Assembly: GCA_913757435.1 (NCBI GenBank)
Contig: CAJYDM010000004.1
Location: forward strand, 62,001 to 126,000
DNA: 64,000 bases
Direction of reading: 5' to 3'
DNA from: Syntrophomonas sp. DTU019
GTDB lineage: Bacteria; Bacillota; Syntrophomonadia; Syntrophomonadales; Syntrophomonadaceae
Part shown: piece by piece, positions 35,235-45,013 of the stretch
Position numbering within the stretch: the stretch's first letter is position 1
How the letters are laid out: every line of letters starts with the position of its first letter
Made by a program: the position numbers and the translations under genes
Notes under the pieces: generated by a model
Databases searched by the model: none
Told to the model about the DNA's origin: nothing
The model's input: only the letters and a program-made list of their open reading frames with translations

Positions 35235-35981
35235 AGGGTTAGGGAAGAAAACCGGATGGAAGCCGGGAAGGTTAAAAAGAAATATCAAAAGAGCACGCCG
35301 CTGGCAACAAGAATAGAAGCATATTTATAATGAGGCACAGAAGGCTCAGGCAAGGCATAGGGGCAGTTCTCTTGCCTTGCTTTAGCCTTGGGGAGATGCT
35401 GGGTCGAGACATAGGAAGGTTTTGTTGCCTGTTTGTCGGCTAGTTACCTTGTTTCACCTTTTCGGACCATACTCGTCAAGAACAGAAGCACATTATCTTA
35501 ACTCTCTCAATCGTTGAGATACAAGGAGGATATGAGCTTTGATGGCTTGATTGTACTTGCTTCCAAGCGTTTTAGGCCTTTACCTATGAAAGCAATAGAA
35601 TGTCCTTCTCTTTCCTTATTGCTGTGCACAAGTTGCACTCACCATATTAATCTACCGTCGAACTCCTCAATGTTGATAAAATCAACTATGTAGCGAGCCT
35701 CCCCATAAGTGCCAACCAACTAATCCCTTCAAAAGGGGCACTCCCACTACTAACAGTGCGCCAGTACTGCAATGGAGTTCTTGATGATAATCCCTCCAAC
35801 AACTATTCCCCCATTTTCAAATCAAGTATTATCTCTGAAGCCCCGGTAATCCCAATTATTGGTACACCTGATTAACCGTTACACCGATGTAGCGGGTGCT
35901 TTCCTGCTTCCAGTAAAGGATATTTCAAAGCCTTATGAGGGATACTACAACAGTCAATAATAGCTATAAGGAGTTGATTGT
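35235..35981. other. Long gap with no supported gene
   Basis: About 750 bases without an open frame that has a ribosome site and recognisable protein. GCAAGG/CCTTGC arms around 35351-35383 could form a hairpin. On the minus strand (about 35880-35640) short frames reading PIIGITGASEIILDLKMGE and TVSSGSAPFEGISWLALMG are broken by stops and may be a decayed gene I cannot name. The ribosome site AAGGAG at 35968-35973 belongs to the next gene. Confidence 0.4.
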
Positions 35982-37244
35982 GTGAATCCATTCGAACAGA
36001 GGCCTATACCAGTTGAAGACGGCATTATGGATTGGGCAGCGATGTATCCCCAACCATATGATAAGCAAACGGTAGACCCCTACACTAAGACCCGTGTTAT
36101 CCTGATGAACGGAATCGAAGTGGAATCGATCCTCTTCAAACACGAGTTCCACCGGATGTGCCAAAACAATGACTTGCGTCGCGAGCTGGCTTTGACCCGC
36201 CGCATTGAACAACAGCAGCAAAAGCGGATCAACTGGCTTAAGCCTATTAATGAGCCGGTGCTTGAGACAGCCATAGGCTATGAGCATGTGGCGGTGGACC
36301 TTACCGCCTGGCTGGCCTTGAATGAACCTGATCCCTGTGTCAAACAAGCCCTAGATTTTGCCCTTTTGGAAGATTTTGATCACCTGTATCGTTTTGCCAA
36401 CTTGCTTGATTTAGATGAGCAAGTCCCGGCTGAAAAATTGGTAAAAAGCTATGTGGATATCACACCAGGACGACCAACTATTGCGGAGCACAGGCATCCC
36501 TTTGATTCTGTCAGGAATCCGGCAGATTTTATGACCGCGACCAACAGAACTAAATTGAATTCGCTAATCATTGTGGCCGCCGAACAGCAGACCATGAATT
36601 TCTATATGAATCTTGGTCCTTACTACTACAATGACCTGGGGCGGTTACTATACCAGGAAATTGCTATGATAGAAGAACAGCATGTCACCCATTACGGTTC
36701 ATTGCTCGACCCTACCAGCACATGGCTTGAAAACCTGCTTTTGCATGAGTATATGGAATGTTACCTTTATTATTCCTTCTACCAGGATGAAACCGATCCG
36801 CACATCAAATCCATTTGGGGGATGCACTTTGAGCAGGAAGTGGCTCATCTCCACAAGGCTGTTGAATTATTAGCCAAGTATGAGAATAAACAATGGCAAC
36901 AGGTGATACCTGGCGGTGAATTTCCTGAGCTACTGCATTTCCATGATACCCGCGATTATGTGCGTAAGGTCCTGGATGAGCAAATTTTGCTTACTGCTAA
37001 TCGAGAGAACTATGTCAGCATAAATGACTTACCCCATAATCATGAATACTTCTCCTACCAAAATCGTATAAACCACGATGTCGACACTGTTGCCAGCCAT
37101 AAGGTCATTGAAAGACATCAACAACAATATGGCACTGACTACCGTGGTGAATCCCAGCCCCATCCGGTAGAAGCACTCAGGGACAGAACCATTGACAATA
37201 CGAATATAGCCCGAAAATCCGAAAGTATGTATGCCTTAGTTTAG
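35982..37244 (+). CDS. Ferritin-like (rubrerythrin-type) diiron-fold protein
   Basis: GTG start, AAGGAG 8 bases upstream. The 420-residue protein has carboxylate/histidine helices of a ferritin-like bundle: LLEDFDHLYRFANL, AAEQQTMNFYMNL, MIEEQHVTHYGSL, LLHEYMECYLYY and FEQEVAHLHKAVELL. The repeated ExxH/HExxE spacing suggests one or two diiron sites. Much longer than rubrerythrin (about 190 aa), without the rubredoxin-like cysteines. No close functional assignment; oxygen or peroxide defence, or spore-associated roles, are possibilities. Monocistronic with a strong terminator. Confidence 0.75.
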   Translation: MNPFEQRPIPVEDGIMDWAAMYPQPYDKQTVDPYTKTRVILMNGIEVESILFKHEFHRMCQNNDLRRELALTRRIEQQQQKRINWLKPINEPVLETAIGYEHVAVDLTAWLALNEPDPCVKQALDFALLEDFDHLYRFANLLDLDEQVPAEKLVKSYVDITPGRPTIAEHRHPFDSVRNPADFMTATNRTKLNSLIIVAAEQQTMNFYMNLGPYYYNDLGRLLYQEIAMIEEQHVTHYGSLLDPTSTWLENLLLHEYMECYLYYSFYQDETDPHIKSIWGMHFEQEVAHLHKAVELLAKYENKQWQQVIPGGEFPELLHFHDTRDYVRKVLDEQILLTANRENYVSINDLPHNHEYFSYQNRINHDVDTVASHKVIERHQQQYGTDYRGESQPHPVEALRDRTIDNTNIARKSESMYALV

Positions 37245-37273
37245 ATGTAAGTCCTACGTTAGCAAAACCCGAC

Positions 37274-37315
37274 AACCACCTATCGATAAAAGATCTTATC
37301 GATAGGTGGTTTTTA
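37274..37315 (+). terminator. Rho-independent terminator of the ferritin-like gene
   Basis: AACCACCTATCGATAA (37274-37289) and TTATCGATAGGTGGTT (37296-37311) form a perfect 16-bp stem with a 6-base loop, followed by TTTATT. Confidence 0.92.
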
Positions 37316-37452
37316 TTGGAGAGATGAGGGGAGGCGCCCCTATTGGGGCCGCCTGCTTATCATTGTAAGTTTAGAGCGCTCTCCTGATCTGCCATAATTC
37401 ATAATTGCTGGGCTGTATTAAATTGGTTTAAAGTATTATTTGCCTTAGCAGA

Positions 37453-39012
37453 TCAATTTTCAGGAGTATTGATCAAGCTAAATGTCTTTATAATCTGTTC
37501 AAACTGTTCTTCCATCGATCTGAATTGTTCTATTAAACCCTGCGCAGCATCAGGTGGTACTTGTACGTCTGTGGCATAAGCATAACCAAAATAATAGTTT
37601 TCGTTTTCCCCTAGATATCTTAATCCGTATGCATCCGCTCCGCTTTGAATAATATCGCTGCTGTATTTTTCTTTATCATAGATTTCGATGCGTCCCACCA
37701 CCCCGAAGATTTGTTCCGGGAGCATGGCCTGTATCTCTTTATTAACAAAATAGATGCTGTCGCTCCCTTCCTTTATTTCCACCCTATTCATAAAATCTGG
37801 CGGTATTAACAAGGAAAATCCGAATTCATTATTTTCATAGCGGTTACTTTTACTTACGTCATCAATAATGCCATAGCCGCTGGACTGTAGTATTTCGGTT
37901 ATGAACCATCCTTCCTGGCCGTCAATAAGCATCTTCTCCACTACCAGCTTTTCGGTGGCGGTGGTATAGGGAGGGGTGGAAGTGATTTCCGGAAAAGAAA
38001 TGGTGTATTCAACTTTGGCATCATTGAGTTCATCACATTTGACTATGGTTATCGGCCCCACCCGGGGACTGGAACCGCCGGTGACCCAGTATGATTGGCG
38101 AACATAGTTGCTTTTATCTGCTTCCTGTCGAAGTTGGGGTGACAATGCCAAATATTGTAGACCCCCGTTGCGGGTTTGTTCACCCCGGCCCCATATCTTT
38201 ATAGCTTCATCGGCACTGGTTGGAATAAGGATATCTTCTATCAGGGCAATATCGGATGTTATTTTGTTCAGATCGGGTGGCTGAATCGAGAATACATTGG
38301 TGGTTTGATTATAATTGACCCTAGCATTAAACAGGTATTCCAGCCAGTCCATGGGCAGAAAATAACTACCGTGGCGGTTTTCGGCGCTGTATACCACCGA
38401 ACTGTGCTCATAGGTTCCATCATCACTTACAATGCGTATGGTAATATAATCAGCGGGTTGGGGTCTCACCTCACCAGGCAGTTCTAATTCCCATTTCCGG
38501 GTCACAGCATATGATAAATCCAGCTCTTTGGCCCTGTCCGGCACTGTCCAAACTTGTTCATGCTGTTGACCATCTTTCAATTGTAGGGCATTAGCATAAG
38601 AGGCTAATTTCTCCATACTATAAAAGTCTTGCGGGGTCTTAATGGTTATGGTCCGGGTTGCAGGATCCCATTCTAGTGCGCTGGCGCCCAATCGCTCGGC
38701 CGCCCAGCGGATGGGTACCATCACCTGGCCTGCTTTCATATCCATGTCAGCCGGAGCATTCACGGCCGAACCGTTTATTTGGACTGTAATAGGCTGAGCA
38801 GTCAAACTCTCCAAGCTATTGACCGAATTATCTAATGAAACCAACAACCTGTCTAATTCGGCTTTCTGTTGTCGGCTTTCTTCTGGAGTCAACCAGACAC
38901 CTTCATTTCTCAATCTTTCCCTAACATCATAATGGCTTTCATCCGTATTGGCTAAAACGCCTGTGTCTACAACAAAAAGAATTAACAGTGACATTGCTAA
39001 AAGCCTTTTCAT
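37453..39012 (-). CDS. Secreted copper-amine-oxidase-like domain protein
   Basis: AAGAAGGG precedes the ATG. Signal peptide MKRLLAMSLLILFVVDTGVLA. After a charged helix (RQQKAELDRLLVSLDNSVN) comes a CuAO-N domain (about residues 72-130, VMVPIRWAAERLGASALEWD) and a second, weaker copy (about 185-250, YFLPMDWLEYLFNARVNYN). The last 115 residues (NNEFGFSLLIPPDFMNRVEI onwards) are the same kind of domain that ends the SLH protein at 13356-15422. Probably cell-surface. Function unknown. Confidence 0.82.
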   Translation of the reverse strand: MKRLLAMSLLILFVVDTGVLANTDESHYDVRERLRNEGVWLTPEESRQQKAELDRLLVSLDNSVNSLESLTAQPITVQINGSAVNAPADMDMKAGQVMVPIRWAAERLGASALEWDPATRTITIKTPQDFYSMEKLASYANALQLKDGQQHEQVWTVPDRAKELDLSYAVTRKWELELPGEVRPQPADYITIRIVSDDGTYEHSSVVYSAENRHGSYFLPMDWLEYLFNARVNYNQTTNVFSIQPPDLNKITSDIALIEDILIPTSADEAIKIWGRGEQTRNGGLQYLALSPQLRQEADKSNYVRQSYWVTGGSSPRVGPITIVKCDELNDAKVEYTISFPEITSTPPYTTATEKLVVEKMLIDGQEGWFITEILQSSGYGIIDDVSKSNRYENNEFGFSLLIPPDFMNRVEIKEGSDSIYFVNKEIQAMLPEQIFGVVGRIEIYDKEKYSSDIIQSGADAYGLRYLGENENYYFGYAYATDVQVPPDAAQGLIEQFRSMEEQFEQIIKTFSLINTPEN

Positions 39013-39200
39013 TATTTCCCTTCTTTCTTTGAGTTATCTGATGGCATAAAAGGCTCATTTCCCGAGTAATCTGCCTTCATATCAGTTTACGGTGTCACCT
39101 GGTCCAACCTTGCAATAGAGGTAAATATTCAAATGAAGGTAATTGTTACACAAAATGCTTAATAATGGTTACAGATAGTAAAAATATCAGATGGGGACGG

Positions 39201-39254
39201 GCCAACCGAAGTACGTGAGCGACCGAGCAAGGTCGCTCACGTCCCTCGGTTGGC
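39201..39254. repeat. Long GC-rich inverted repeat (REP-like hairpin)
   Basis: Two 24-base arms (39201-39224 and 39231-39254) pair at 22 positions around the 6-base loop GAGCAA; the outer part is GCCAACCGA/TCGGTTGGC and the inner part GTGAGCGACC/GGTCGCTCAC. It has no T-run. It lies in the gap between divergent genes, so it is not a simple terminator. Confidence 0.75.
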
Positions 39255-39316
39255 TTAATGTCATTTGGTCATACATTTGTTAAACTGATACTAGGATTAA
39301 TATAAAGGGGTATTCT

Positions 39317-40507
39317 ATGGAATTTGACAGTTCTATGGTTTCCAACACCAGCACCCCTGCAACCCATATCCAACCAGAGACCCGATTGTTGTTCATTGAC
39401 AATCTCCGCTGGCTGATGATAGTGTTTGTGGTCGTCATGCATTTGAACGTAACCTACAGCGGTCTGGGAAGCTGGTTTTACACCGAAGACGGCTTGATCG
39501 GTCCTTTCTCCTACATAATCTTTGCTTTATACGGCTCATTCACCCAGGCTTATTTCATGGGTTTGCTGTTCTTCATTGCCGGATTCTTTACAGCTGCTTC
39601 TTACAATAAAAAGGGATTTACAGTGTTTGTAAAAGACCGCCTGTTTCGTCTTGGCATCCCCACCCTGTTCTTTATGCTGGTTCTAAGCCCCGTTATAGGA
39701 TTAATTGAGGGTTATTTCTATATAACCCTTCCATCCGATATCGGCCTACAGTATCTCCATTACCTGATTTCCTTTCAATTCTTGGGTGCATCGGGTCCGC
39801 TATGGTTTGCCCTGGCTCTGCTAATATTCTCTCTGATTTACGGATTGGTAAGGATGGCCACGGGCAAACAAAAAGCCAAAGATAAGGGAGAATTTATACT
39901 ATCTCCGCCCAAAGTATTGGCGGTTATCACCCTCATCTCACTGGCAACCTTTCTAACCAGGTTGGTGCAGCCTGTTGGCACCTCAATCTTCAATATGCAG
40001 TTGTGCTATTTTTCTCAATACATAATTCTCTTTATAATTGGAGTCCTGTCTCAGCCACGCTGCTTTTTAGTCAGTCTGCCTTATAAAACAGGCATTACCT
40101 GGTTTAAATTGGCCCTAATTGTTGGCATACCCTTTTGGTTTGTGATGTTGATCGCCGGAGAGGCTTTCGAAAGTCTGGACCCCTTCTGGGGAGGCATGTA
40201 TTGGCAAGCAGCTGCTTATGCTACTTGGGAATCGTTCTTTTGCATTGGCGTCTGTCTGGGCTTGCTGGTCATTTTCAGAGAACGTTTCAATACTCGGAAC
40301 TACTTGGCCAGATTCCTTTCGCAGAACGCCTTCGGTGTTTATGTTTTCCACGCGCCATTGCTGGTGGCCATCTCCCTGTCGCTGCGCGGGTGGATACTGC
40401 CGCCTTTATTAAAGATGATCCTGGTGGCGATAATAGCCCTGCCGGTTTGTTTCTGTTTTAGCTGGCTGATTAGAAGGATTCCACTCTTGAGCAGAATATT
40501 TTCATAA
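39317..40507 (+). CDS. Membrane acyltransferase (acyltransferase 3 family)
   Basis: AAGGGG lies shortly before the ATG. A 396-residue protein with about ten helices; the N-terminal signature LLFIDNLRWLMIVFVVVMHL contains the conserved His of Acyl_transf_3 enzymes, followed by FFIAGFFTAASYNKKG and VKDRLFRLGIPTLFF. This OpgC/YrrM-like branch is thought to acylate exported glycans. No glycan genes are adjacent. Confidence 0.9.
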   Translation: MEFDSSMVSNTSTPATHIQPETRLLFIDNLRWLMIVFVVVMHLNVTYSGLGSWFYTEDGLIGPFSYIIFALYGSFTQAYFMGLLFFIAGFFTAASYNKKGFTVFVKDRLFRLGIPTLFFMLVLSPVIGLIEGYFYITLPSDIGLQYLHYLISFQFLGASGPLWFALALLIFSLIYGLVRMATGKQKAKDKGEFILSPPKVLAVITLISLATFLTRLVQPVGTSIFNMQLCYFSQYIILFIIGVLSQPRCFLVSLPYKTGITWFKLALIVGIPFWFVMLIAGEAFESLDPFWGGMYWQAAAYATWESFFCIGVCLGLLVIFRERFNTRNYLARFLSQNAFGVYVFHAPLLVAISLSLRGWILPPLLKMILVAIIALPVCFCFSWLIRRIPLLSRIFS

Positions 40508-40541
40508 TCCCGCGCTGCTCCCTCTCAGTTCCTACCCTGCT

Positions 40542-41087
40542 TTATACCCAGAACAGCGGGTATTTTCGAGAAGGACTGAGATTATTTATTAACACCGCCG
40601 CCAGTATAATAAGGGCGCAATCCAAAATAACGGTTGAAAAAATCTGGACAGGAAGGTAATTTCCCAGATAAGCAGCGATAGCGGTACCCCCTCCCGGTGG
40701 ATGGATGGTATTCGTAACTAGCATCAGCAATGCAGCCATTAGTACCACCAGAGCAATTGACCACCATTGGGGGCCAAAAAATTGCACAACCATAATAGCA
40801 GCCAGAACTGACATTAAGTGTCCGCCGATAACATTGCGGGGCTGGGCAAATACGTTGTTGTATGACATAAACAGCATAATAGCAGATGAAGCCAGAGAGG
40901 GAATAAGGAAAAAGGATTGAAAGCGAAAGCTGACAAGGCTAATAACAGCCATTCCCACAGCAATTCCACTTAAGGATAAAAGGTTTTCCCTCCAAATAAT
41001 AGGCTCTTGAGGATCCTGGTTGGGTCTGGATAAATCAGCACTAACATCCTTTTTCTGGGCATCCGCTTCATTCATGTAGCATTTCAC
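40542..41087 (-). CDS. HPP family membrane protein
   Basis: Four or more membrane helices and the diagnostic TIHPPGGGTAIAAYLG motif. Plant and cyanobacterial HPP proteins are linked to nitrite transport; the bacterial role is unclear. An internal start at MNEADAQ (41075) is equally possible, as neither has a strong ribosome site. Convergent with the acyltransferase gene. Confidence 0.88.
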   Translation of the reverse strand: MKCYMNEADAQKKDVSADLSRPNQDPQEPIIWRENLLSLSGIAVGMAVISLVSFRFQSFFLIPSLASSAIMLFMSYNNVFAQPRNVIGGHLMSVLAAIMVVQFFGPQWWSIALVVLMAALLMLVTNTIHPPGGGTAIAAYLGNYLPVQIFSTVILDCALIILAAVLINNLSPSRKYPLFWV

Positions 41088-41176
41088 ATCCGGAATCTTA
41101 ATTCTCCTATTTGATAATACTCCTGTAATCCTCTGTCAGCAAGGGAGGCGGGAAAACGGTGTCTGATGCTGCCCAG

Positions 41177-42283
41177 CTACCCGATCGACCTCCGCTTTCT
41201 GTGGAAAATGCGCCAGCCACCCCGCTGCAAGCGATACAGGAACTCCACCCCAATACAAATCAATCCGGTCACTATGACCATATAGATACTAAACGCTAAC
41301 AAGCTCTCCGCCCTGGAAAACACAAGTATATATGCTATATAGGTAGCTCCTATAACTAATCCGGCCTTACGCACCCCGCTGCTCAAAAACGTAGTGCCTC
41401 CTGCTGATAAGGAAACCCTTTCAAAAATGATCACCGCCAGCAATAGGAACAACAGTACCCCGATTAACAGCAGACCGCTTTCCAAGAGGTAATCCGGGCT
41501 CTTAATACTATTGCTGCTTACGCCGGTAATGGTAATAAAGTTTGTATAATGCTGTATGTAATCAATATCCCGGCCGTTCCTGGAAATATAATCATGTAGA
41601 TTAAAATATGATCCGATGGTATAAATACGAACCGAAGCCGCCTGGCTGACTGCAAAATAACGGGCAGCAATATTCCCGATCATACCGGTCAGCATGCCTG
41701 GCAATATATTCAGTAAGAAAACAACTACGCCTGCTGCCAACACCCCAACGCTGAAGGTGGCCGCCATCAGTCCCAGGGTATAAAAGGCCAGACTCAGCGC
41801 ACCGGCTAGCATGGTCCAATTCAACACATCCCGGCTTTCGAAGGGCATAGGGTATATCCAGTCCAAACCGATCAAAAATAAAGCATTAATAAGCATAGCA
41901 ATAAGGATGGTGGCTGCTCCGGGAATGAATTTGGACAAAATGATTTGCCTGCGGCTGACTGGCGTACTCACCAGGTATTTGAGTCCGCTCTGCTGTTCTG
42001 TACCCAGCATTATTATCCCTAGCAGAACAGCACCGGTAAATGGCAGCCATTCCATGAGTCCGCTGTATCCCTCAGGAAACCTTTCCATAAGGTTGGTGCC
42101 AAAATGCAGCGCATAGTTCAATTCCTGCCCCCATTGAGACAAGGCCGCATCGCCCTTCAGTATGCTAAATAAGCTTATTATTACCGGTGCGTAGACCATC
42201 AATATCAAGGTAACCAGCATATATCCCCGGCTATGACGCCATTCCTTATCCAAAAGCCCCTTCATCGCGGCTGACAGATGCAT
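41177..42283 (-). CDS. ABC-2 type permease subunit
   Basis: 368 residues, at least seven membrane helices; LVSTPVSRRQIILSKFIPG is the cytoplasmic coupling segment of ABC-2 permeases and is nearly identical to that of the next gene upstream. GGGGGG lies 6 bases before the ATG. Last gene of the GntR-ATPase-permease-permease operon; the two permeases probably form a heterodimer. Confidence 0.9.
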   Translation of the reverse strand: MHLSAAMKGLLDKEWRHSRGYMLVTLILMVYAPVIISLFSILKGDAALSQWGQELNYALHFGTNLMERFPEGYSGLMEWLPFTGAVLLGIIMLGTEQQSGLKYLVSTPVSRRQIILSKFIPGAATILIAMLINALFLIGLDWIYPMPFESRDVLNWTMLAGALSLAFYTLGLMAATFSVGVLAAGVVVFLLNILPGMLTGMIGNIAARYFAVSQAASVRIYTIGSYFNLHDYISRNGRDIDYIQHYTNFITITGVSSNSIKSPDYLLESGLLLIGVLLFLLLAVIIFERVSLSAGGTTFLSSGVRKAGLVIGATYIAYILVFSRAESLLAFSIYMVIVTGLICIGVEFLYRLQRGGWRIFHRKRRSIG

Positions 42284-42295
42284 TGAATTCCCCCC

Positions 42296-43342
42296 TTAGC
42301 CTCTATAATTACGAAAATCAAGGCCAACCTTCCCGATCAGCCAGCCTCCCCCCCAGGCTATAGCATATAAAAGAAGATATATTCCCAGCCACAGAGCAAA
42401 AAAATAAACCACATACCAGGCTGGGGTTGGAGCAAGTTCCGCCGCCCACAAAATGGCATTCAGCAAGGCTATTAGTATCATCCCGATTTGCCTGAAGCTG
42501 CCCCCAAGCAGTATTTCGCCCCGGCATTCCAGGGGATTTCTCTCCAGCATTTTTATTGCCCCCCATAAACATAAGCCTGTAATAAGTGCCAGGGCAATTA
42601 TCTCCAGCGGATAAAACGGAGCATTCGCTCCCGCAGTCGCCAGTTCCTCATTACGGTTACCCATGAAATAGCCATCCCGGCTTATATAACTCGGAATAAA
42701 GAGATATGTCTGCAAATAGCGCAGCTTAATTTCGAGGCTGGCAGAAAGCTGATAATACTGGCGATACACTTGAGTAACCATGGAAATAAGTAACCATGGC
42801 AATGCCATAATTACCGCAGTTATTAGTGTTGAAATCATTACCCCTTGAGTAAAGGAGGCTACCCAAAGGCTCAGGCTGAATAGGCATGACAAAGCCATGG
42901 TAGTAACAATCGACCAGTTTATTACCTCCACGACGCTGTACTCAGCAGGATACCACTTTATTGCCCAAATAAAGAACAGGCTGACTATAAACATTATGGT
43001 TATTAAGGCCACGTTGCCACTGATAAACTTGGATATAACGATTTCCCTGCGGCTGACCGGGGTTGTCACCAGGTAATTAAGGCTGCTGCCCCGCTCCCCG
43101 GCCAGCAACAGCGCCGCCATGAAGACTGCCGCTACCATGGCCGTAGTCTCCATAGCCGAAGAGCCTGGCGCAAGTATTTGCCCTACAGCAACAGCACAGG
43201 CAGCGGCAACACCGGCCTGCTGATTAACCCCATAATAGGTCAAAGCCCCCCAACTGGACTGCAGAGCGATAACCAAAAAGGCCATCAGGAAATACCAGCG
43301 GTTTTGCCGCCACTCCTTCCAGAGCAAGCTTTTTATCTTCAT
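42296..43342 (-). CDS. ABC-2 type permease subunit
   Basis: 348 residues, several helices, coupling segment LVTTPVSRREIVISKFISG near residue 90. GGTGGTG precedes the ATG. Paralogous to the downstream permease (12-base gap), indicating an ancient tandem duplication in a YtrB-F-like exporter. Confidence 0.9.
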   Translation of the reverse strand: MKIKSLLWKEWRQNRWYFLMAFLVIALQSSWGALTYYGVNQQAGVAAACAVAVGQILAPGSSAMETTAMVAAVFMAALLLAGERGSSLNYLVTTPVSRREIVISKFISGNVALITIMFIVSLFFIWAIKWYPAEYSVVEVINWSIVTTMALSCLFSLSLWVASFTQGVMISTLITAVIMALPWLLISMVTQVYRQYYQLSASLEIKLRYLQTYLFIPSYISRDGYFMGNRNEELATAGANAPFYPLEIIALALITGLCLWGAIKMLERNPLECRGEILLGGSFRQIGMILIALLNAILWAAELAPTPAWYVVYFFALWLGIYLLLYAIAWGGGWLIGKVGLDFRNYRG

Positions 43343-43454
43343 AATTTCACCACCCCGGCACTTCTAATCAGCACAGCTTTCCCTTTGATCATGAGAACTC
43401 AGTCCCCCGCTCCCCCATCCGATTTGCACTATCCTTCCCACATCCAAACACCTC

Positions 43455-44360
43455 TCACATGCCAAACCCGTATCCCTCGGCCTTCATCAGTTCCACAAAC
43501 ATGCTTTCCAAATCGAAGTCCATCATTTTGACCATTTCCGCTCCCAAAGCGTTTAGCCGGGGATAAATGCTGTCCAGGTCTCCCTTTATGGTGATGGTGA
43601 TAACCTTGCCGCTGCCCTGCCAGTTGAGCAATCCAGGCAGTGAAGCTATTGTCCCCTCACCAGGTGGACTTCCAAAAACGAGTTGCAATCGGTGCATGGA
43701 TTGCTTCAACTCATCCAGGTTACGGGTGAATAGTAGCTTTCCCTGGTAAATAGCAGCGATATGGTCAGCGCTTTGTTCCAGATCATTAAGGTTATGGGTG
43801 GAATAAAAAATGGTAGTCCCTCGACTGGCGGCTTCATCAATAACGGTACGGAGAAAAGCTCGACGCACTACGGGGTCAAGTCCTGCGGTGGGCTCATCTA
43901 GCAGCAATAAACGCGGTCTTAAGGCTAGAGCCATGACCAGGGAAACCTGCACCTTTTGGCCTCGGGACAGACTGCGGATACGCTGATTGTCAGGCAAACC
44001 GAAAGCCCGGTGTAATTCAAAGCAATGGTCTTGATCCCAATCTGGGTATAATTTACTTCCCAGACGGTACATTTCAGCAACTGTAAAGCTAGGATACATG
44101 ACCGGGACATCAGGTACATAACCCACCTGGTTTCGGATGCTGCCGTTCTTTTCGCGTATGCTGTGTCCCAAAATAAAGGCGTCACCCCTGTCGGGATGTA
44201 TTATGCCAATCAGCATCTGAATCAAGGTGGTTTTACCTGCCCCGTTGGGACCAATCAGCCCGAAAATCGAACCGGGCGGAACCGCGATATCAAGCCCGTC
44301 AATGGCTTTAAAGCCTTCAAACCACTTGTAAAGGCCCCTGGTGTCTATGGCATAATCCAT
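43455..44360 (-). CDS. ABC transporter ATP-binding protein (YtrB-like)
   Basis: Walker A GPNGAGKTT, Q-loop VGYVPDVPVM, signature LSRGQKVQVSL (the SRG form common in YtrB/E), Walker B LLLLDEPTAGLDP, and YSTHNLNDLE. 301 aa. The gene begins 2 bases after the GntR stop, so both are translated from one message. In Bacillus the related ytr operon responds to cell-wall antibiotics; a similar role is inference. Confidence 0.95.
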   Translation of the reverse strand: MDYAIDTRGLYKWFEGFKAIDGLDIAVPPGSIFGLIGPNGAGKTTLIQMLIGIIHPDRGDAFILGHSIREKNGSIRNQVGYVPDVPVMYPSFTVAEMYRLGSKLYPDWDQDHCFELHRAFGLPDNQRIRSLSRGQKVQVSLVMALALRPRLLLLDEPTAGLDPVVRRAFLRTVIDEAASRGTTIFYSTHNLNDLEQSADHIAAIYQGKLLFTRNLDELKQSMHRLQLVFGSPPGEGTIASLPGLLNWQGSGKVITITIKGDLDSIYPRLNALGAEMVKMMDFDLESMFVELMKAEGYGFGM

Positions 44361-44362
44361 TA

Positions 44363-44752
44363 CTATTTCCCTCCCCTGTTTCCGAATGTATCCAGGCTTT
44401 CAGCAAATAATTGCTCTATTTCGGCTCGGTTCAGACCTAGATGATAAGCCTCAACCAATACCTTTTCTATCTGCACGTTCAGCTTTTTTCGGGCCAGGTT
44501 CAAATCTGCACGGGAACGATCGGCGACAAATGTCCCCCGGGAGCGCATGGTGACGATTATCCCTTCCTGTTCCAGCCTTTGGTAAGCTTTGGCGACAGTA
44601 TTGGGATTTAAAGAAAGCTCCGTAGCCATTTCCCTCACGGTAGGCATACGCTCTCCTGCAGCCAATATTCCCAAGGCTACGGCTTCTTTTATTTCATCCA
44701 CCAGTTGTTGATATACTGGTGTACTCAAACGCGGGTCTATATCAAACCACAA
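44363..44752 (-). CDS. GntR-family regulator (YtrA type)
   Basis: TTG start with AGGGTGG upstream. Winged-helix domain residues about 1-75 (VYQQLVDEIKEAVALGILAA, ELSLNPNTVAKAYQRLEQEG) and a short two-helix dimerisation tail, as in YtrA. It is the first gene of the operon it presumably represses; a 19-bp dyad overlies the promoter. Confidence 0.93.
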   Translation of the reverse strand: MWFDIDPRLSTPVYQQLVDEIKEAVALGILAAGERMPTVREMATELSLNPNTVAKAYQRLEQEGIIVTMRSRGTFVADRSRADLNLARKKLNVQIEKVLVEAYHLGLNRAEIEQLFAESLDTFGNRGGK

Positions 44753-44768
44753 AAGACCACCCTCTTTT

Positions 44769-44816
44769 GTACTACTTGTTATAATACAAATATACCTAAC
44801 TGAGAGAAAAAGTCAA
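44769..44816 (-). promoter_or_regulatory. Promoter and YtrA-type operator of ABC operon 1
   Basis: On the minus strand TTGACT (44811-44816), 16 bases, TATATT (44789-44794). Just downstream lies the dyad GTACTACTTGTTATAATAC (44769-44787; GTAyTA-N7-TAaTAC). The same pattern sits on the promoter of the second GntR/ABC operon at 51251. Confidence 0.7.
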
Positions 44817-44820
44817 TAAA

Positions 44821-44864
44821 AATGCAGCGAAATTTTTCTTTCGAGAGAAACACCTCGCTGCATT
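44821..44864. repeat. Inverted repeat upstream of ABC operon 1
   Basis: AATGCAGCGA (44821-44830) and TCGCTGCATT (44855-44864) pair perfectly with a 24-base loop. Outside them CTGAGA and TTTTTCTCAG (44800-44882) extend the symmetry. Possibly a terminator or a small mobile element relic. Confidence 0.5.
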
Positions 44865-44937
44865 CGTTTCTAGTTTTTCTCAGTTTAAAAACCATGAGCT
44901 AAGAGAACTGTCCGAAACCACTGAAAAAGTCCCATTT

Positions 44938-45013
44938 TGTCATCCTGAACGTTAGTGAAGGATCTTGTAATTACCAAAACAAGAAGATTCTCCGACTATG
45001 CTTCAGAATGACA
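44938..45013. repeat. REP-like element of the TGTCATCCTGA...TCAGAATGACA class
   Basis: TGTCATCCTGAA (44938-44949) is the inverted partner of TTCAGAATGACA (45002-45013) at 11 of 12 positions, with GAAGGATCTT and AAGATTCTCCG inside. A related half (GTCATCCTGCACCC and GAAGATCCTT) follows at 45061-45107. Elements of this type are common intergenic repeats in many bacteria. Confidence 0.65.
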
